A stretch of 45,810 nt of DNA, from positions 1 to 45,810 of the forward strand of contig CAKQXY010000028.1 in assembly GCA_934292725.1 (NCBI GenBank), given 5' to 3'. A model generated the notes under the pieces. That model was not told the DNA's origin. It made no database searches and was given only the letters and a program-made list of their open reading frames with translations. Made by a program: the position numbers and the translations under genes. Source of the stretch: an uncultured Lachnospiraceae bacterium (GTDB lineage: Bacteria > Bacillota > Clostridia > Lachnospirales > Lachnospiraceae). The stretch's first letter is position 1, and the number at the start of each line of letters is the position of its first letter. Positions 8,248-17,050 of the stretch are shown one piece after another.

Positions 8248-8307
8248 TAAAAAATATTTTGCCTACGGGACTACGACAGAAATATATAAGCAGAAAGGAA
8301 TACAACA

Positions 8308-8793
8308 ATGGCAAAAGAAAAGACACCAAAAACGAACGCAATGCGCATACTTGACCGCCTCAAGATTTCTTATGAGGTGCTGTCATATCAGTGCGATGAA
8401 TTTATAGATGGAATCCACACAGCAGATACGCTTGGGATTCCGCATGAGAACTGCTTTAAGACACTCGTTCTTCAGGGAAAGAGCAAGGGATACAGTGTAT
8501 TTGTGCTTCCAATCGATGAAGAACTAAACTTAAAGGAGTGTGCAAAGGCAGTTAATGAAAAGTCAGTTGAGATGATCCATGTGAAGGACATCAATGCCGT
8601 CACAGGCTATATTCGCGGCTGCTGTACTGCTCTTGGCATGAAAAAGGAATATCCGACCATTATCCACGAGAGTGCGCTTGACTGCCCATATATCTGCGTC
8701 AGTGCCGGAAAGCTTGGAGTTCAGCTAAAGCTTTCACCGCAGGATTTTATCAAGGCGACAGGTGCAAAAGCACTGAATATTATTCACGGGTAG
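8308..8793 (+). CDS. ybaK: YbaK/EbsC-type Cys-tRNA(Pro) deacylase
   Basis: It hydrolyses mischarged Cys-tRNA(Pro) in translation quality control. The 161 residues show the YbaK fold markers: ENCFKTLVLQG with the conserved active-site Lys, then VTGYIRGCCTALGMKK (E. coli type: GYxxGGxxPxGxKK), and the closing region ICVSAGKLGVQLKLSPQDF. AGAAAGG precedes the ATG. It stands 60 bp after lgt without a convincing promoter, so it may be read from the lgt unit. Repeat copy R3 begins 12 bp after the stop. Confidence 0.9.
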   Translation: MAKEKTPKTNAMRILDRLKISYEVLSYQCDEFIDGIHTADTLGIPHENCFKTLVLQGKSKGYSVFVLPIDEELNLKECAKAVNEKSVEMIHVKDINAVTGYIRGCCTALGMKKEYPTIIHESALDCPYICVSAGKLGVQLKLSPQDFIKATGAKALNIIHG

Positions 8794-8804
8794 GAAATTT
8801 AATA

Positions 8805-8950
8805 ATACGCCCACTCGGTGAAGTGACTTTGTCGACGGGCCCAACTCCGCGGGTCCCCACTACATGTTTTCAACGTAAGTGTATTTTGACAACGGGCCCG
8901 CTACAACGTCCCGTCTCGTAAAGCACATTCACCTCGGGGCTTCATTGTAT
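8805..8950 (-). repeat. Structured palindromic repeat, divergent copy R3
   Basis: It has the same order of elements as R1 but diverged arms. GACGGG pairs with CCCGTC where R1 has GCCGGAC/GTCCGGC, and GCGGGTCC faces GGGCCCGC where R1 has GCAGGT/ACCTGC. The unpaired CCCAACTCCGC, TCGTCG-like and CTCGTAAAGC segments stay close to R1. Paired changes with kept loops point to selection on structure. The outermost arms are weak (ATAC/GTAT). Confidence 0.75.
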
Positions 8951-8982
8951 GGAATCTAGCATAGAAAGGACATGAAATTCAC

Positions 8983-9483
8983 ATGGGAGAACGTTTAACG
9001 CAGGGAGATATCGATAAAATCAAAAAAGAGATAGAGTACCGCACACTCGTTGTAAGAAAAGAGGCGATTGAAGCTGTTTCAGAGGCAAGAGCGCAGGGCG
9101 ATCTCAGTGAGAATTTTGAGTATTATGCGGCAAAAAAGGATAAAAACAAAAATGAGAGCCGCATCCGTTATTTAGAGAGAATGTTAAAAAACGCTACCGT
9201 TATTTCTGATGAATCTCAGGAAGGCGTCGTAGGTTTAAATAAAACAATTGAGCTTTACATCGAAGAAATGGAAGAAGTACAGAAGTTTAAACTTGTGACT
9301 TCTGTGCGCTGCGATTCTATTGAGGGAAAAATCAGCATTGAATCACCGCTTGGAAAAGCAATTAACGGTCATAAAGAGGGTGATCGTGTCTATGTAAAGG
9401 TCAATGAAAAGATGGGTTACTACGCAGTGATACGTTCAATCACTGACGGGGATGACAGCGAGGATGAAATCCGCCCATATTAA
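8983..9483 (+). CDS. greA: Transcription elongation factor GreA/GreB family
   Basis: It binds the RNA polymerase secondary channel and stimulates cleavage of backtracked RNA. The 166 residues contain the N-terminal coiled coil (1-78) with the acidic tip DLSENFEYYAAK, whose Asp and Glu residues act at the polymerase active site. The C-terminal FKBP-like domain ends in ESPLGKAINGHKEGDRVYV. Length is close to the family norm (about 158). AGAAAGGA stands before the ATG. A second greA elsewhere in the genome is possible, since clostridia often carry paralogues; this copy has a slightly unusual acidic tail (GDDSEDEIRPY). Confidence 0.93.
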   Translation: MGERLTQGDIDKIKKEIEYRTLVVRKEAIEAVSEARAQGDLSENFEYYAAKKDKNKNESRIRYLERMLKNATVISDESQEGVVGLNKTIELYIEEMEEVQKFKLVTSVRCDSIEGKISIESPLGKAINGHKEGDRVYVKVNEKMGYYAVIRSITDGDDSEDEIRPY

Positions 9484-9515
9484 ATTACTATTAAGTATGA
9501 AAGGGGTATATGAAG

Positions 9516-11633
9516 ATGAACGATTTAGTACACAATGAGGAACGTCTTAAGCAGCTTCGCGAACGCGCGAAAGAACTGATTGGGCAAATGACACTTGAGG
9601 AGAAGGTATATCAGACACTTTATAACGCACCGGCAATTGAGCGTCTTGGAATTGCTTCCTACAACTGGTGGAATGAGGCTCTGCACGGTGTTGCAAGAGC
9701 CGGCACAGCAACAGTTTTTCCACAGGCAATTGGCTTGGCAGCAACGTTTGATGAAGATTTCATGGAGCAGATTGGTGATGCCGTATCTACAGAGGCACGT
9801 GCAAAATTTAACATGCAGCAGGAGTTTGGAGATCATGATATTTACAAGGGCCTGACCTTCTGGGCACCAAACGTAAATATTTTCCGTGATCCAAGATGGG
9901 GCAGAGGCCATGAAACATTCGGTGAGGATCCGTATTTGACATCACGTCTTGGAGTGCGTTACATCGAGGGAATGCAGGGCCATGACGAAAAATATTTAAA
10001 GACAGCAGCATGTGCAAAGCATTTTGCTGTTCACAGCGGACCAGAGGGAATGCGTCATTATTTTAATGCAGAGGTTTCTAAGAAAGATCTCTATGAGACA
10101 TATCTTCCAGCCTTCAAAGCATGTGTACAAGAGGGTAAAGTCGAGGCTGTCATGGGTGCTTATAACCGTACAAATGGCGAGCCATGCTGTGGAAGTAAGA
10201 CTTTATTAAAAGATATTTTGCGTGATGAGTGGGGCTTTGAGGGTCACGTTACATCAGACTGCTGGGCAATTAAAGATTTCTATGAAGGTCATAAGGTAAC
10301 AAAGGATGCAGAGGAATCTGTTGCACTGGCAATGAATAATGGCTGTGATTTAAACTGCGGTACATTGTTTGTTTATCTTCTTGATGCTGTTCGTGACGGT
10401 CTTGTAAAGGAAGAACGTCTTGACGAGGCACTTGTCAATCTTTTTGCAACACGCATGAAGCTTGGCGTATTTGATAAGGCAGACGACAATCCATACAATA
10501 AGATTTCATATTCCGTTGTTGATTCACCGAAGATGCAGGAATTAAATCTCACAGCAGCAAAAAGATGTCTGACGCTGTTAAAAAATGATCAAATGCTTCC
10601 GCTTGATAAAGAAAAGATCCATACAATCGGTGTCATTGGACCGAATGCCGACAATCGCATGGCATTAGTAGGAAATTATGAGGGAACTGCATCACGCTAT
10701 GTGACAGTTTTGGAAGGTCTTGAGGATTACGCAAAGGAGCATCCAAGAGAAGACGGTGAAAAGATGCGCATTGTTTATTCAGAAGGATGCCATCTTTTCA
10801 AGGACAGAAGCAGCAATCTGACTCAGAGTCGTGACCGTTTGGCAGAGGTGAAGGGCGTTTGCAAGGAAAGTGATGTAGTGGTTGTCTGCCTTGGTCTTGA
10901 TGCCAGTCTTGAGGGCGAGGAAGGCGATACAGGAAATGAGTTTTCGAGCGGCGATAAGCTTGATCTTCGTTTCCCAGGTCTTCAAAACGAAGTGCTTGAA
11001 GTGGCATACGAGAGCGGCAAGCCGGTAATCCTTCTTGTTCTGACAGGAAGTGCAATGGATCTGACATGGGCAGATGAGCATGTAAATGCCATTATGCAGT
11101 GTTGGTATCCTGGTGCACAGGGCGGAAATGCAATCGCACAGGTACTCTTTGGCGACGCATGCCCAGAAGGACGTCTTCCAGTTACTTTCTACCGCACAAG
11201 CGAAGAACTGCCGGAATTTACAGATTACAGCATGGAAGGCCGCACATACCGTTACATGAAAAACAAGCCGCTTTATCCGTTTGGATATGGTTTATCATAT
11301 ACAGAGTTTTCACTTGACAATGTGAAGCTTAGCACACAAAAGGTTACACCAGATGGTGTTGAAGTCACAGCAGATGTAACTAATATCGGACAGATGGATG
11401 GTACTCAGACCGTCTTAGTATATGTAAAGGCAGAACGCGAAGGAACACCAAATCCGCAGTTAAAGGGAATCGCAAAGGCAGCTCTTAAAAAAGGTGAGAC
11501 AAAGACAGTTCACATTGCGCTGCCAGAGGAAGCATTTGGGCTTTGTGATGATGATGGCGTAAAGCGCGTTCACCAAGGCAGCTACACGATTTATATCGGT
11601 GAAAAGGCAGCAGGCACTGTTGTCAAAGATTAA
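9516..11633 (+). CDS. Glycoside hydrolase family 3, probable beta-xylosidase
   Basis: A cytoplasmic enzyme (no signal peptide) of 705 residues that should release xylose or glucose from short oligosaccharides. The GH3 N-terminal domain spans about residues 20-310, with YNWWNEALHGVAR, the substrate-binding KHFAVHSGPE, and the catalytic nucleophile Asp248 in VTSDCWAI. The GH3 C-terminal domain is about 345-560, and a fibronectin-like domain (about 620-690) closes the protein. The YNWWNEALHG form is typical of xylosidase-type GH3 enzymes, and xylulokinase follows after 36 bp, which favours beta-xylosidase over beta-glucosidase. The ATG at 9516 is 9 bases from AAGGGG; the ATG at 9510 is too close to it. 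Confidence 0.9.
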   Translation: MNDLVHNEERLKQLRERAKELIGQMTLEEKVYQTLYNAPAIERLGIASYNWWNEALHGVARAGTATVFPQAIGLAATFDEDFMEQIGDAVSTEARAKFNMQQEFGDHDIYKGLTFWAPNVNIFRDPRWGRGHETFGEDPYLTSRLGVRYIEGMQGHDEKYLKTAACAKHFAVHSGPEGMRHYFNAEVSKKDLYETYLPAFKACVQEGKVEAVMGAYNRTNGEPCCGSKTLLKDILRDEWGFEGHVTSDCWAIKDFYEGHKVTKDAEESVALAMNNGCDLNCGTLFVYLLDAVRDGLVKEERLDEALVNLFATRMKLGVFDKADDNPYNKISYSVVDSPKMQELNLTAAKRCLTLLKNDQMLPLDKEKIHTIGVIGPNADNRMALVGNYEGTASRYVTVLEGLEDYAKEHPREDGEKMRIVYSEGCHLFKDRSSNLTQSRDRLAEVKGVCKESDVVVVCLGLDASLEGEEGDTGNEFSSGDKLDLRFPGLQNEVLEVAYESGKPVILLVLTGSAMDLTWADEHVNAIMQCWYPGAQGGNAIAQVLFGDACPEGRLPVTFYRTSEELPEFTDYSMEGRTYRYMKNKPLYPFGYGLSYTEFSLDNVKLSTQKVTPDGVEVTADVTNIGQMDGTQTVLVYVKAEREGTPNPQLKGIAKAALKKGETKTVHIALPEEAFGLCDDDGVKRVHQGSYTIYIGEKAAGTVVKD

Positions 11634-11669
11634 AATAAAAAGGGAACAAAGTATTTGGAGGAAACGATT

Positions 11670-13139
11670 ATGTATTATATTGGAATTGATCTTGGAACAT
11701 CAGCTATCAAGCTTCTTTTGATGGAAGGAAACGGCAAAATCTGCAATATCGTATCAAAGGAGTATCCGCTCTCATTCCCAAATCCGGGATGGTCTGAGCA
11801 AAATCCATATGATTGGTACGATCAGATGATCGCAGGAATCAAGGAACTTGTAAACGGCTTCGACACAACAAAGGTTGCAGGAATCAGCTTTGGCGGACAG
11901 ATGCACGGCCTTGTTATTCTTGATGAAAACGACAATGTTATCCGTCCGGCTATTCTTTGGAATGATGGACGTACAACAGAAGAAACCGATTATTTAAATA
12001 ATGTAATCGGAAAGGATAAGCTTTCTGAGTACACAGCAAATATTGCATTCGCAGGCTTTACAGCACCAAAGATTCTGTGGGTAAAGAAGCATGAGCCAGA
12101 AAATTTTGCACGCATCAAAAAGATTATGCTGCCAAAAGATTACCTGGCATATCGCCTGACAGGCGTATTCTGCACAGATGTATCAGATGCATCAGGTATG
12201 CTTTTATTTGATGTAAAGAATCGCTGTTGGTCAAAAGAAATGTGCGAAATCTGCGGAATTACAGAGGACATGTTAGCTGGAATCTACGAGAGCTATGAGA
12301 AGGTAGGCTGCGTGAAGGAAGATCTGGCGAAGGAGCTTGGCCTTACAGATCATGTAGCAGTTGCAGCAGGAGCAGGAGACAATGCGGCAGCAGCAGTTGG
12401 AACAGGAACAGTAGGAGAGGGCAGATGCAATATTTCCCTTGGAACAAGCGGAACTATCTTTATCTCATCCAAAAACTTCCGTGTAGACAGCAACAATGCG
12501 CTTCACGCATTTGCACACGCAGACGGCACATATCATCTGATGGGCTGCATGTTAAGTGCAGCATCATGCAACAAGTGGTGGATGGAAGAGATTCTTCAGA
12601 CAAAAGAATTTGCAAAAGAGCAGGCTGATATCACAAAGCTTGGAGAAAACCATGTATACTTTTTGCCATATCTGATGGGTGAGCGCTCACCGCACAACAA
12701 TCCAAAGGCAAGAGGAACATTTATCGGCATGACAATGGACACTACAAGAGCCGATATGACACAGGCAGTTTTAGAGGGTGTTGCATTTGCACTTAGAGAT
12801 TCCTTTGAGGTAGCAAAATCACTTGGAATCGACATTAAGCGCACAAAGATCTGCGGAGGCGGAGCAAAGAGCCCACTGTGGAAGAAGATGATTGCTAATA
12901 TTTTAAATATCAGTGTAGATGTTATCGAGAGCGAGGAAGGCCCGGGCCTTGGTGGTGCAATGCTTGCAGCAGTTGCATGCGGTGAGTATGCATCTGTAGA
13001 GGAAGCAGCAGGAAAGATCGTAAAGGTAATCGATACTGTAGAGCCAGATCCGGTACTTGCAGCAAAATACGAGGAGCGTTATCAGCAGTTTAAGCAGATC
13101 TATCCGGCATGCAAACCGCTCTTTGATATCATTGCATAA
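11670..13139 (+). CDS. xylB: Xylulokinase
   Basis: It phosphorylates D-xylulose to xylulose-5-phosphate for the pentose phosphate pathway. The 489-residue FGGY kinase has the N-terminal phosphate loop GIDLGTSAIK, the XylB-type substrate region FGGQMHGLV, LWNDGRT, the second domain AGAGDNAAAAVGTG, and the C-terminal CGGGAKSPLWKKM. GGAGG lies 8 bases before the ATG. Its partner xylose isomerase is not in this window. The gene follows the GH3 glycosidase and sits 17 bp before xpaC, so the transcript may continue into the tellurite-type genes. Confidence 0.93.
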   Translation: MYYIGIDLGTSAIKLLLMEGNGKICNIVSKEYPLSFPNPGWSEQNPYDWYDQMIAGIKELVNGFDTTKVAGISFGGQMHGLVILDENDNVIRPAILWNDGRTTEETDYLNNVIGKDKLSEYTANIAFAGFTAPKILWVKKHEPENFARIKKIMLPKDYLAYRLTGVFCTDVSDASGMLLFDVKNRCWSKEMCEICGITEDMLAGIYESYEKVGCVKEDLAKELGLTDHVAVAAGAGDNAAAAVGTGTVGEGRCNISLGTSGTIFISSKNFRVDSNNALHAFAHADGTYHLMGCMLSAASCNKWWMEEILQTKEFAKEQADITKLGENHVYFLPYLMGERSPHNNPKARGTFIGMTMDTTRADMTQAVLEGVAFALRDSFEVAKSLGIDIKRTKICGGGAKSPLWKKMIANILNISVDVIESEEGPGLGGAMLAAVACGEYASVEEAAGKIVKVIDTVEPDPVLAAKYEERYQQFKQIYPACKPLFDIIA

Positions 13140-13156
13140 ATGAAGGGAAAATAAGT

Positions 13157-14296
13157 ATGGACGAGAATGACTTCTCAAAGTTTGGACAAAGTATATGTGA
13201 TACCGTCACAGATGCCGTGAACTCGGCTATGGAATCAATGGATTTTTCAGGATTAAGCGAGAAAATTTCATCGACAGCCGATCATATCATGCAGGAGACG
13301 GTAGGAGCATTTACGGGAAAAAATGGTCAGGGAAATAAAAAGGGAAATGTTTATGAAAAGACCGACAAAGAAAAGCTAGAGCTAAGGTTTACAAAAAAGG
13401 CGCCTGGAAAGGTATCAGGCATACTGATGTGCACCTTTGGTGGAATTGGCACAGCAGGCTTCGGCCTGCCGGCATTTATACTGCTTGTACTTGGACTGAT
13501 CGGAAGACAGCCGCTTGTGACAAGCTGTGGCTTTTTAGGTTTCCTGCCGTTTGCCATTGCCTTTGGCGTATTGTTAAAAAATGGCTGCGACCGCTTGGGA
13601 CGTATAAGTCGCTTTGAGCGCTATAAAAGGTGCATTGGCACAAAGGCACTTTGCGCCGTGCGAAGCTTAAGCGGTGCTGTTGGTCTTCCTGAGAAAAAGG
13701 TGCAGAGGGAACTAGAGCGCATGATTTCACAGGGATATTTTCTGCAGGGCCATATGGATGATGAGAAGTCTTGTCTGATTCTTGATGATGAGACTTATGA
13801 ACTGTATTTGCACTCAAAGCAGCAGATGGAAAATGCCAGACGCGAGGAAGAGCAGCAGGCAGGCAATAAAGAGGTGAAAGAAGCAGTTCGCGAGGGAATG
13901 GAATATATAAAGCAGATTCGCCAGATAAACGATGAACTGCCGCAGCCAGTGATAAGTGAAAAGCTAAGTCACTTAGAGGAGGTTATCGGGCTGATTTATC
14001 TGAGTGTTCAAAAGACACCAGAGAAGATTGGTTCCATAAAGAGATTTACCGAATATTACCTACCAAATACGATGAGCCTTGTAACAAGATATCGTGATCT
14101 TGACAGGATTGATACAGACAAAGCAAGAGAGTCCAAGGCGCAGATAGAGAATGCGCTAGACACAATCAACGACGCGTTTGACAAGCTTCTCGACAGCCTT
14201 TACGAAGATGACCGCATGAAGATTCAGACAGATATTGCTGTGCTGAAGACGCTGCTGTCACAAGAAGGGTTAGTCGATGACGGGCTTCATATGTAA
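13157..14296 (+). CDS. xpaC: XpaC-like membrane protein (5-bromo-4-chloroindolyl phosphate hydrolysis family)
   Basis: The 379 residues have a soluble N-terminus (1-75), two close membrane segments (about 87-140, with GFGLPAFILLVLGLIG and GFLPFAIAFGVLL), and a long helical C-terminal domain. The family name comes from a plate phenotype; its real activity is unclear. Pairing with TelA, as here and in the Bacillus yceG-yceH region, is the best family evidence. GAAGGGAAA precedes the ATG. telA starts 18 bp after the stop, so the two are one operon. Confidence 0.8.
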   Translation: MDENDFSKFGQSICDTVTDAVNSAMESMDFSGLSEKISSTADHIMQETVGAFTGKNGQGNKKGNVYEKTDKEKLELRFTKKAPGKVSGILMCTFGGIGTAGFGLPAFILLVLGLIGRQPLVTSCGFLGFLPFAIAFGVLLKNGCDRLGRISRFERYKRCIGTKALCAVRSLSGAVGLPEKKVQRELERMISQGYFLQGHMDDEKSCLILDDETYELYLHSKQQMENARREEEQQAGNKEVKEAVREGMEYIKQIRQINDELPQPVISEKLSHLEEVIGLIYLSVQKTPEKIGSIKRFTEYYLPNTMSLVTRYRDLDRIDTDKARESKAQIENALDTINDAFDKLLDSLYEDDRMKIQTDIAVLKTLLSQEGLVDDGLHM

Positions 14297-14314
14297 TCAG
14301 ATGGGAGGATACTT

Positions 14315-15469
14315 ATGGAAGAAGAGTTAAAATTAGATCAGGCAGTGCCAACGCTGACATTTGAACCATTTACAGAGACAAAAAAAGAAGCGCCGGCGCC
14401 ACAGCAGGAAATGCCAAAGCCAGAGCCAATTTACGAAGAAGAAGCATTGTTAAGCGAGCAGGAAAAAAAGCAGGTAGAGGCATTTGCAGAGAAAATAGAT
14501 TTGAATAATTCAACGCTTGTACTTCAGTACGGTGCAGGTGCACAAAAAAAAATCGCAGATTTTTCTGACAAAACGCTTGAAAATGTCCGCTCAAAGGATC
14601 TTGGCGAGACAGGAACCATGCTGGCAAGCTTAGTAAGCGAGTTAAAGCAGACAGGAGAGCCAGAGGAAGAAAAAGGCTTTTTGGCAAGTTTTTTCAAGAA
14701 ATCAACTGGAAAGTTAGAGGCGCTTAAGGCACGCTACGAGAAGGCAGAGGGAAAGGTTGATGAGATTGTTGATATCCTCACAAAGCATCAGGTACAGCTT
14801 ATTCAGGATGCTGCGATGCTTGATCAGATGTATCAGCTAAACCAGACCTACTTCAAGGAGCTTTCAATGTACATCCTTGCCGGAAAAAAGAAGGTCGATA
14901 AGGCAAGACAGACAGAGTTAGAGGCTCTGCGCCAAAAGGCAATTGCAAGCGGCACACAGGAGGATGCACAGGCAGTAAGTGACTATTCATCTATGATCGA
15001 GCGCTTTGAAAAGAAAGTTCATGACCTTGAGCTGACTCGCATGGTTGCGCTGCAGATGGCACCTCAGATTCGTATGGTGCAGAGCAACGACACCGTCATG
15101 GCGGAAAAGATTCAGTCCACTATTGTAAATACAATTCCACTCTGGAAAAACCAGATGGTCATTGCAATGGGAGAGAATCATTCCGCACAGGCGGCAAAGG
15201 CACAAAAAGAAGTAACGGACATGACAAACCAGCTGCTGCTTTCTAATGCGCAAAAGCTAAAGCAGACAACAGTTGATATCCGAAGAGAATCAGAGCGCGG
15301 CATCGTTGATATCGAGACGCTTAGACAGACAAATGGCATCTTAATCGACACGATGAACGAGATCTTAAAGATTCAGCAGGAAGGCCGCGAACAGCGCAGA
15401 CAGGCACAGGCACAGCTTGCGCAGATGGAGCAGCAGATGAAAGAAAAGCTGTTAGAGATCAGTAAGTAA
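14315..15469 (+). CDS. telA: TelA-like toxic anion resistance protein
   Basis: TelA/KlaA proteins are linked to tellurite and cell-envelope stress resistance; the mechanism is not established. The 384-residue product has a Pro/Glu-rich N-terminal tail, then the characteristic helical core: GSLVSELKQ-like ASLVSELK, KYEKAEGKVDEIVDIL-type spacing, and the conserved VALQMAPQIRMVQ followed by IPLWKNQMVIA. TGGGAGG precedes the ATG. It converges with a minus-strand gene, and the two coding regions overlap tail to tail by 11 bases. Confidence 0.9.
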   Translation: MEEELKLDQAVPTLTFEPFTETKKEAPAPQQEMPKPEPIYEEEALLSEQEKKQVEAFAEKIDLNNSTLVLQYGAGAQKKIADFSDKTLENVRSKDLGETGTMLASLVSELKQTGEPEEEKGFLASFFKKSTGKLEALKARYEKAEGKVDEIVDILTKHQVQLIQDAAMLDQMYQLNQTYFKELSMYILAGKKKVDKARQTELEALRQKAIASGTQEDAQAVSDYSSMIERFEKKVHDLELTRMVALQMAPQIRMVQSNDTVMAEKIQSTIVNTIPLWKNQMVIAMGENHSAQAAKAQKEVTDMTNQLLLSNAQKLKQTTVDIRRESERGIVDIETLRQTNGILIDTMNEILKIQQEGREQRRQAQAQLAQMEQQMKEKLLEISK

Positions 15470-15971
15470 CTGCCTTTTTAAGTGCGCGCGTAATCGCATC
15501 TATAAGAAGCGAAGCCGTGTACTGTGAGGAGTCAGAGTATGTTATGCCCTGCAAGCTTTGCGAAGAAAGAATCTGTGATTCAAGACTTTGCAGCACGGAA
15601 GGGACGAGCGGATACAGCGTTGCGACTGATTGAGCGAGGTTGTGGGCACGAACCGAATTAATGTGGTTTTTGTCCACACACACGACAATATCAACAGTAT
15701 CACCGCCAAGAACAACAGATGCAGCATATCTTCCCGGTATGTAAGAACCAGAAAGTGCGAAGCTTTCTGAATCCGAAAACGACTGATTTGATACTATTGC
15801 AGAAGAAGCAGCAGATTCAGTCATGTCTTTCGGGAGAGAACGGCTCTGGTTTTTATCCAGATGCAGGGCGCTTGCGAGCAAAACAGCAAGAAGAATAATA
15901 ATAACAACGATCACGGCAGTCCAGATTAAATTTCTGGATTTCAGGACAAGGATTTTTGTCTTAGAACTCAT
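15459..15971 (-). CDS. Membrane-anchored FMN-binding-domain-like protein
   Basis: A 170-residue protein with a short basic N-terminus, one membrane helix (about residues 17-38, WTAVIVVIIILLAVLLASAL) and a C-terminal domain outside the cell. That domain (from YIPGRYAASVVLGGDTVDIVV to SSQYTASLLIDAITRAL) follows the plan of FMN_bind domains, in which an SGAT-type Thr carries FMN; here the matching stretch is GITYSDSS, so true flavinylation is uncertain. The start at 15971 has AGGAG upstream; longer in-frame starts lack a binding site. The stop lies inside the end of telA, and DegV is transcribed divergently. Confidence 0.6.
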   Translation of the reverse strand: MSSKTKILVLKSRNLIWTAVIVVIIILLAVLLASALHLDKNQSRSLPKDMTESAASSAIVSNQSFSDSESFALSGSYIPGRYAASVVLGGDTVDIVVCVDKNHINSVRAHNLAQSVATLYPLVPSVLQSLESQILSSQSLQGITYSDSSQYTASLLIDAITRALKKAVTY

Positions 15972-16091
15972 GGAAGGCTCCTGAAACTGATTGTTACAAT
16001 TTATGAGGCCACCGACTGGTTTATACATGAATACATCAGCAAACAGGAGTTCAACAAAGAGAAATGCAAAATCAGACAGGAGTAGAAAACT

Positions 16092-16964
16092 ATGAAAATA
16101 GCTATTGTTACAGACAGTAACAGCGGAATTACACAAAAACAGGCACAGGAGTTAGGCGTATTTGTACTTGCAATGCCATTTCAGATTGATGGTGAGACTT
16201 ATTATGAGGACATTACGCTGACACAGGAAGAATTTTACAAGAAACTGCGTGAGGGCGGAAATATTTCTACCTCTCAGCCATCACCGGGCAGTGTAACAGA
16301 TCTGTGGGATAAAGTTTTACAAGAATATGACCAGATCGTTCATATTCCGATGTCAAGTGGACTTTCCGGCTCCTGCCAGACTGCAATTATGCTGGCGCAG
16401 GAAGAAGAGTACGAGGGAAAGGTCTATGTAGTCAACAATCAGCGTATCTCCGTTACACAGCGTCAGTCAGTTCTTGATGCAAAGAAAATGGCAGAGGCCG
16501 GATACGATGCAGCAGCAATTCAGAAACGCTTAGAGGAGACAAAATTTGACTCAACAATCTACATCACGCTTGATACGCTGCATTACCTTAAAAAAGGCGG
16601 AAGAATCACACCGGCAGCGGCAGCATTAGGAACAATTCTTCGCTTAAAGCCAGTTTTGCAGATTCAGGGTGAAAAGCTTGATGCCTACTCAAAGGCACGT
16701 ACCTACAAGATTGCAAAGAACACGATGCTTGATGCAATTGCAAAGGATATTGAAGAGCGCTTCGATGGAAAGTCATCACCAGAAGATATATATATCGCCA
16801 TTGCTCATACCGATAATTTAGCAGCAGCAGAGGAATTTCGTGATGAAGTAAAGGCAATCTACCCAGGACATGATATTTATATCGACCATCTGTCATTAAG
16901 CGTAGCATGCCATATTGGACCAGGAGCACTTGCCATCACAGCAACAAAAGTATTAAAATACTGA
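16092..16964 (+). CDS. DegV family fatty-acid-binding protein
   Basis: DegV/FakB proteins bind fatty acids; FakB members present them to the kinase FakA for phospholipid synthesis. At 290 residues it has the usual size. The markers are IVTDSNSGI at the N-terminus, the fatty-acid headgroup loop STSQPSPG, the PMSSGLSGSCQTA segment, and the C-terminal GPGALAI. The start ATG has AGGAG 9 bases upstream. No FakA (DhaK-like) gene is in this window. Confidence 0.92.
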   Translation: MKIAIVTDSNSGITQKQAQELGVFVLAMPFQIDGETYYEDITLTQEEFYKKLREGGNISTSQPSPGSVTDLWDKVLQEYDQIVHIPMSSGLSGSCQTAIMLAQEEEYEGKVYVVNNQRISVTQRQSVLDAKKMAEAGYDAAAIQKRLEETKFDSTIYITLDTLHYLKKGGRITPAAAALGTILRLKPVLQIQGEKLDAYSKARTYKIAKNTMLDAIAKDIEERFDGKSSPEDIYIAIAHTDNLAAAEEFRDEVKAIYPGHDIYIDHLSLSVACHIGPGALAITATKVLKY

Positions 16965-16981
16965 ATATCTTAAAACACAGT

Positions 16982-17028
16982 AAAAAACTCAGGAACAGAT
17001 CATCTTGTGATCTCTCCTGAGTTTTTTT
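16982..17028. terminator. Terminator after degV, also usable by hisJ
   Basis: AAAACTCAGGA and TCCTGAGTTTT form the outer stem, GATCA/TGATC the inner one, followed by seven T residues. The A run on the left lets it work for the minus-strand gene too. Confidence 0.88.
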
Positions 17029-17050
17029 ATGCAAAGCTTATAACAAAAAC

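Noticed and set aside
8259..8288. Promoter TTGCCT-18-TATATA before ybaK
   Set aside because: The predicted start of transcription would fall in the ribosome binding site, leaving no usable leader.
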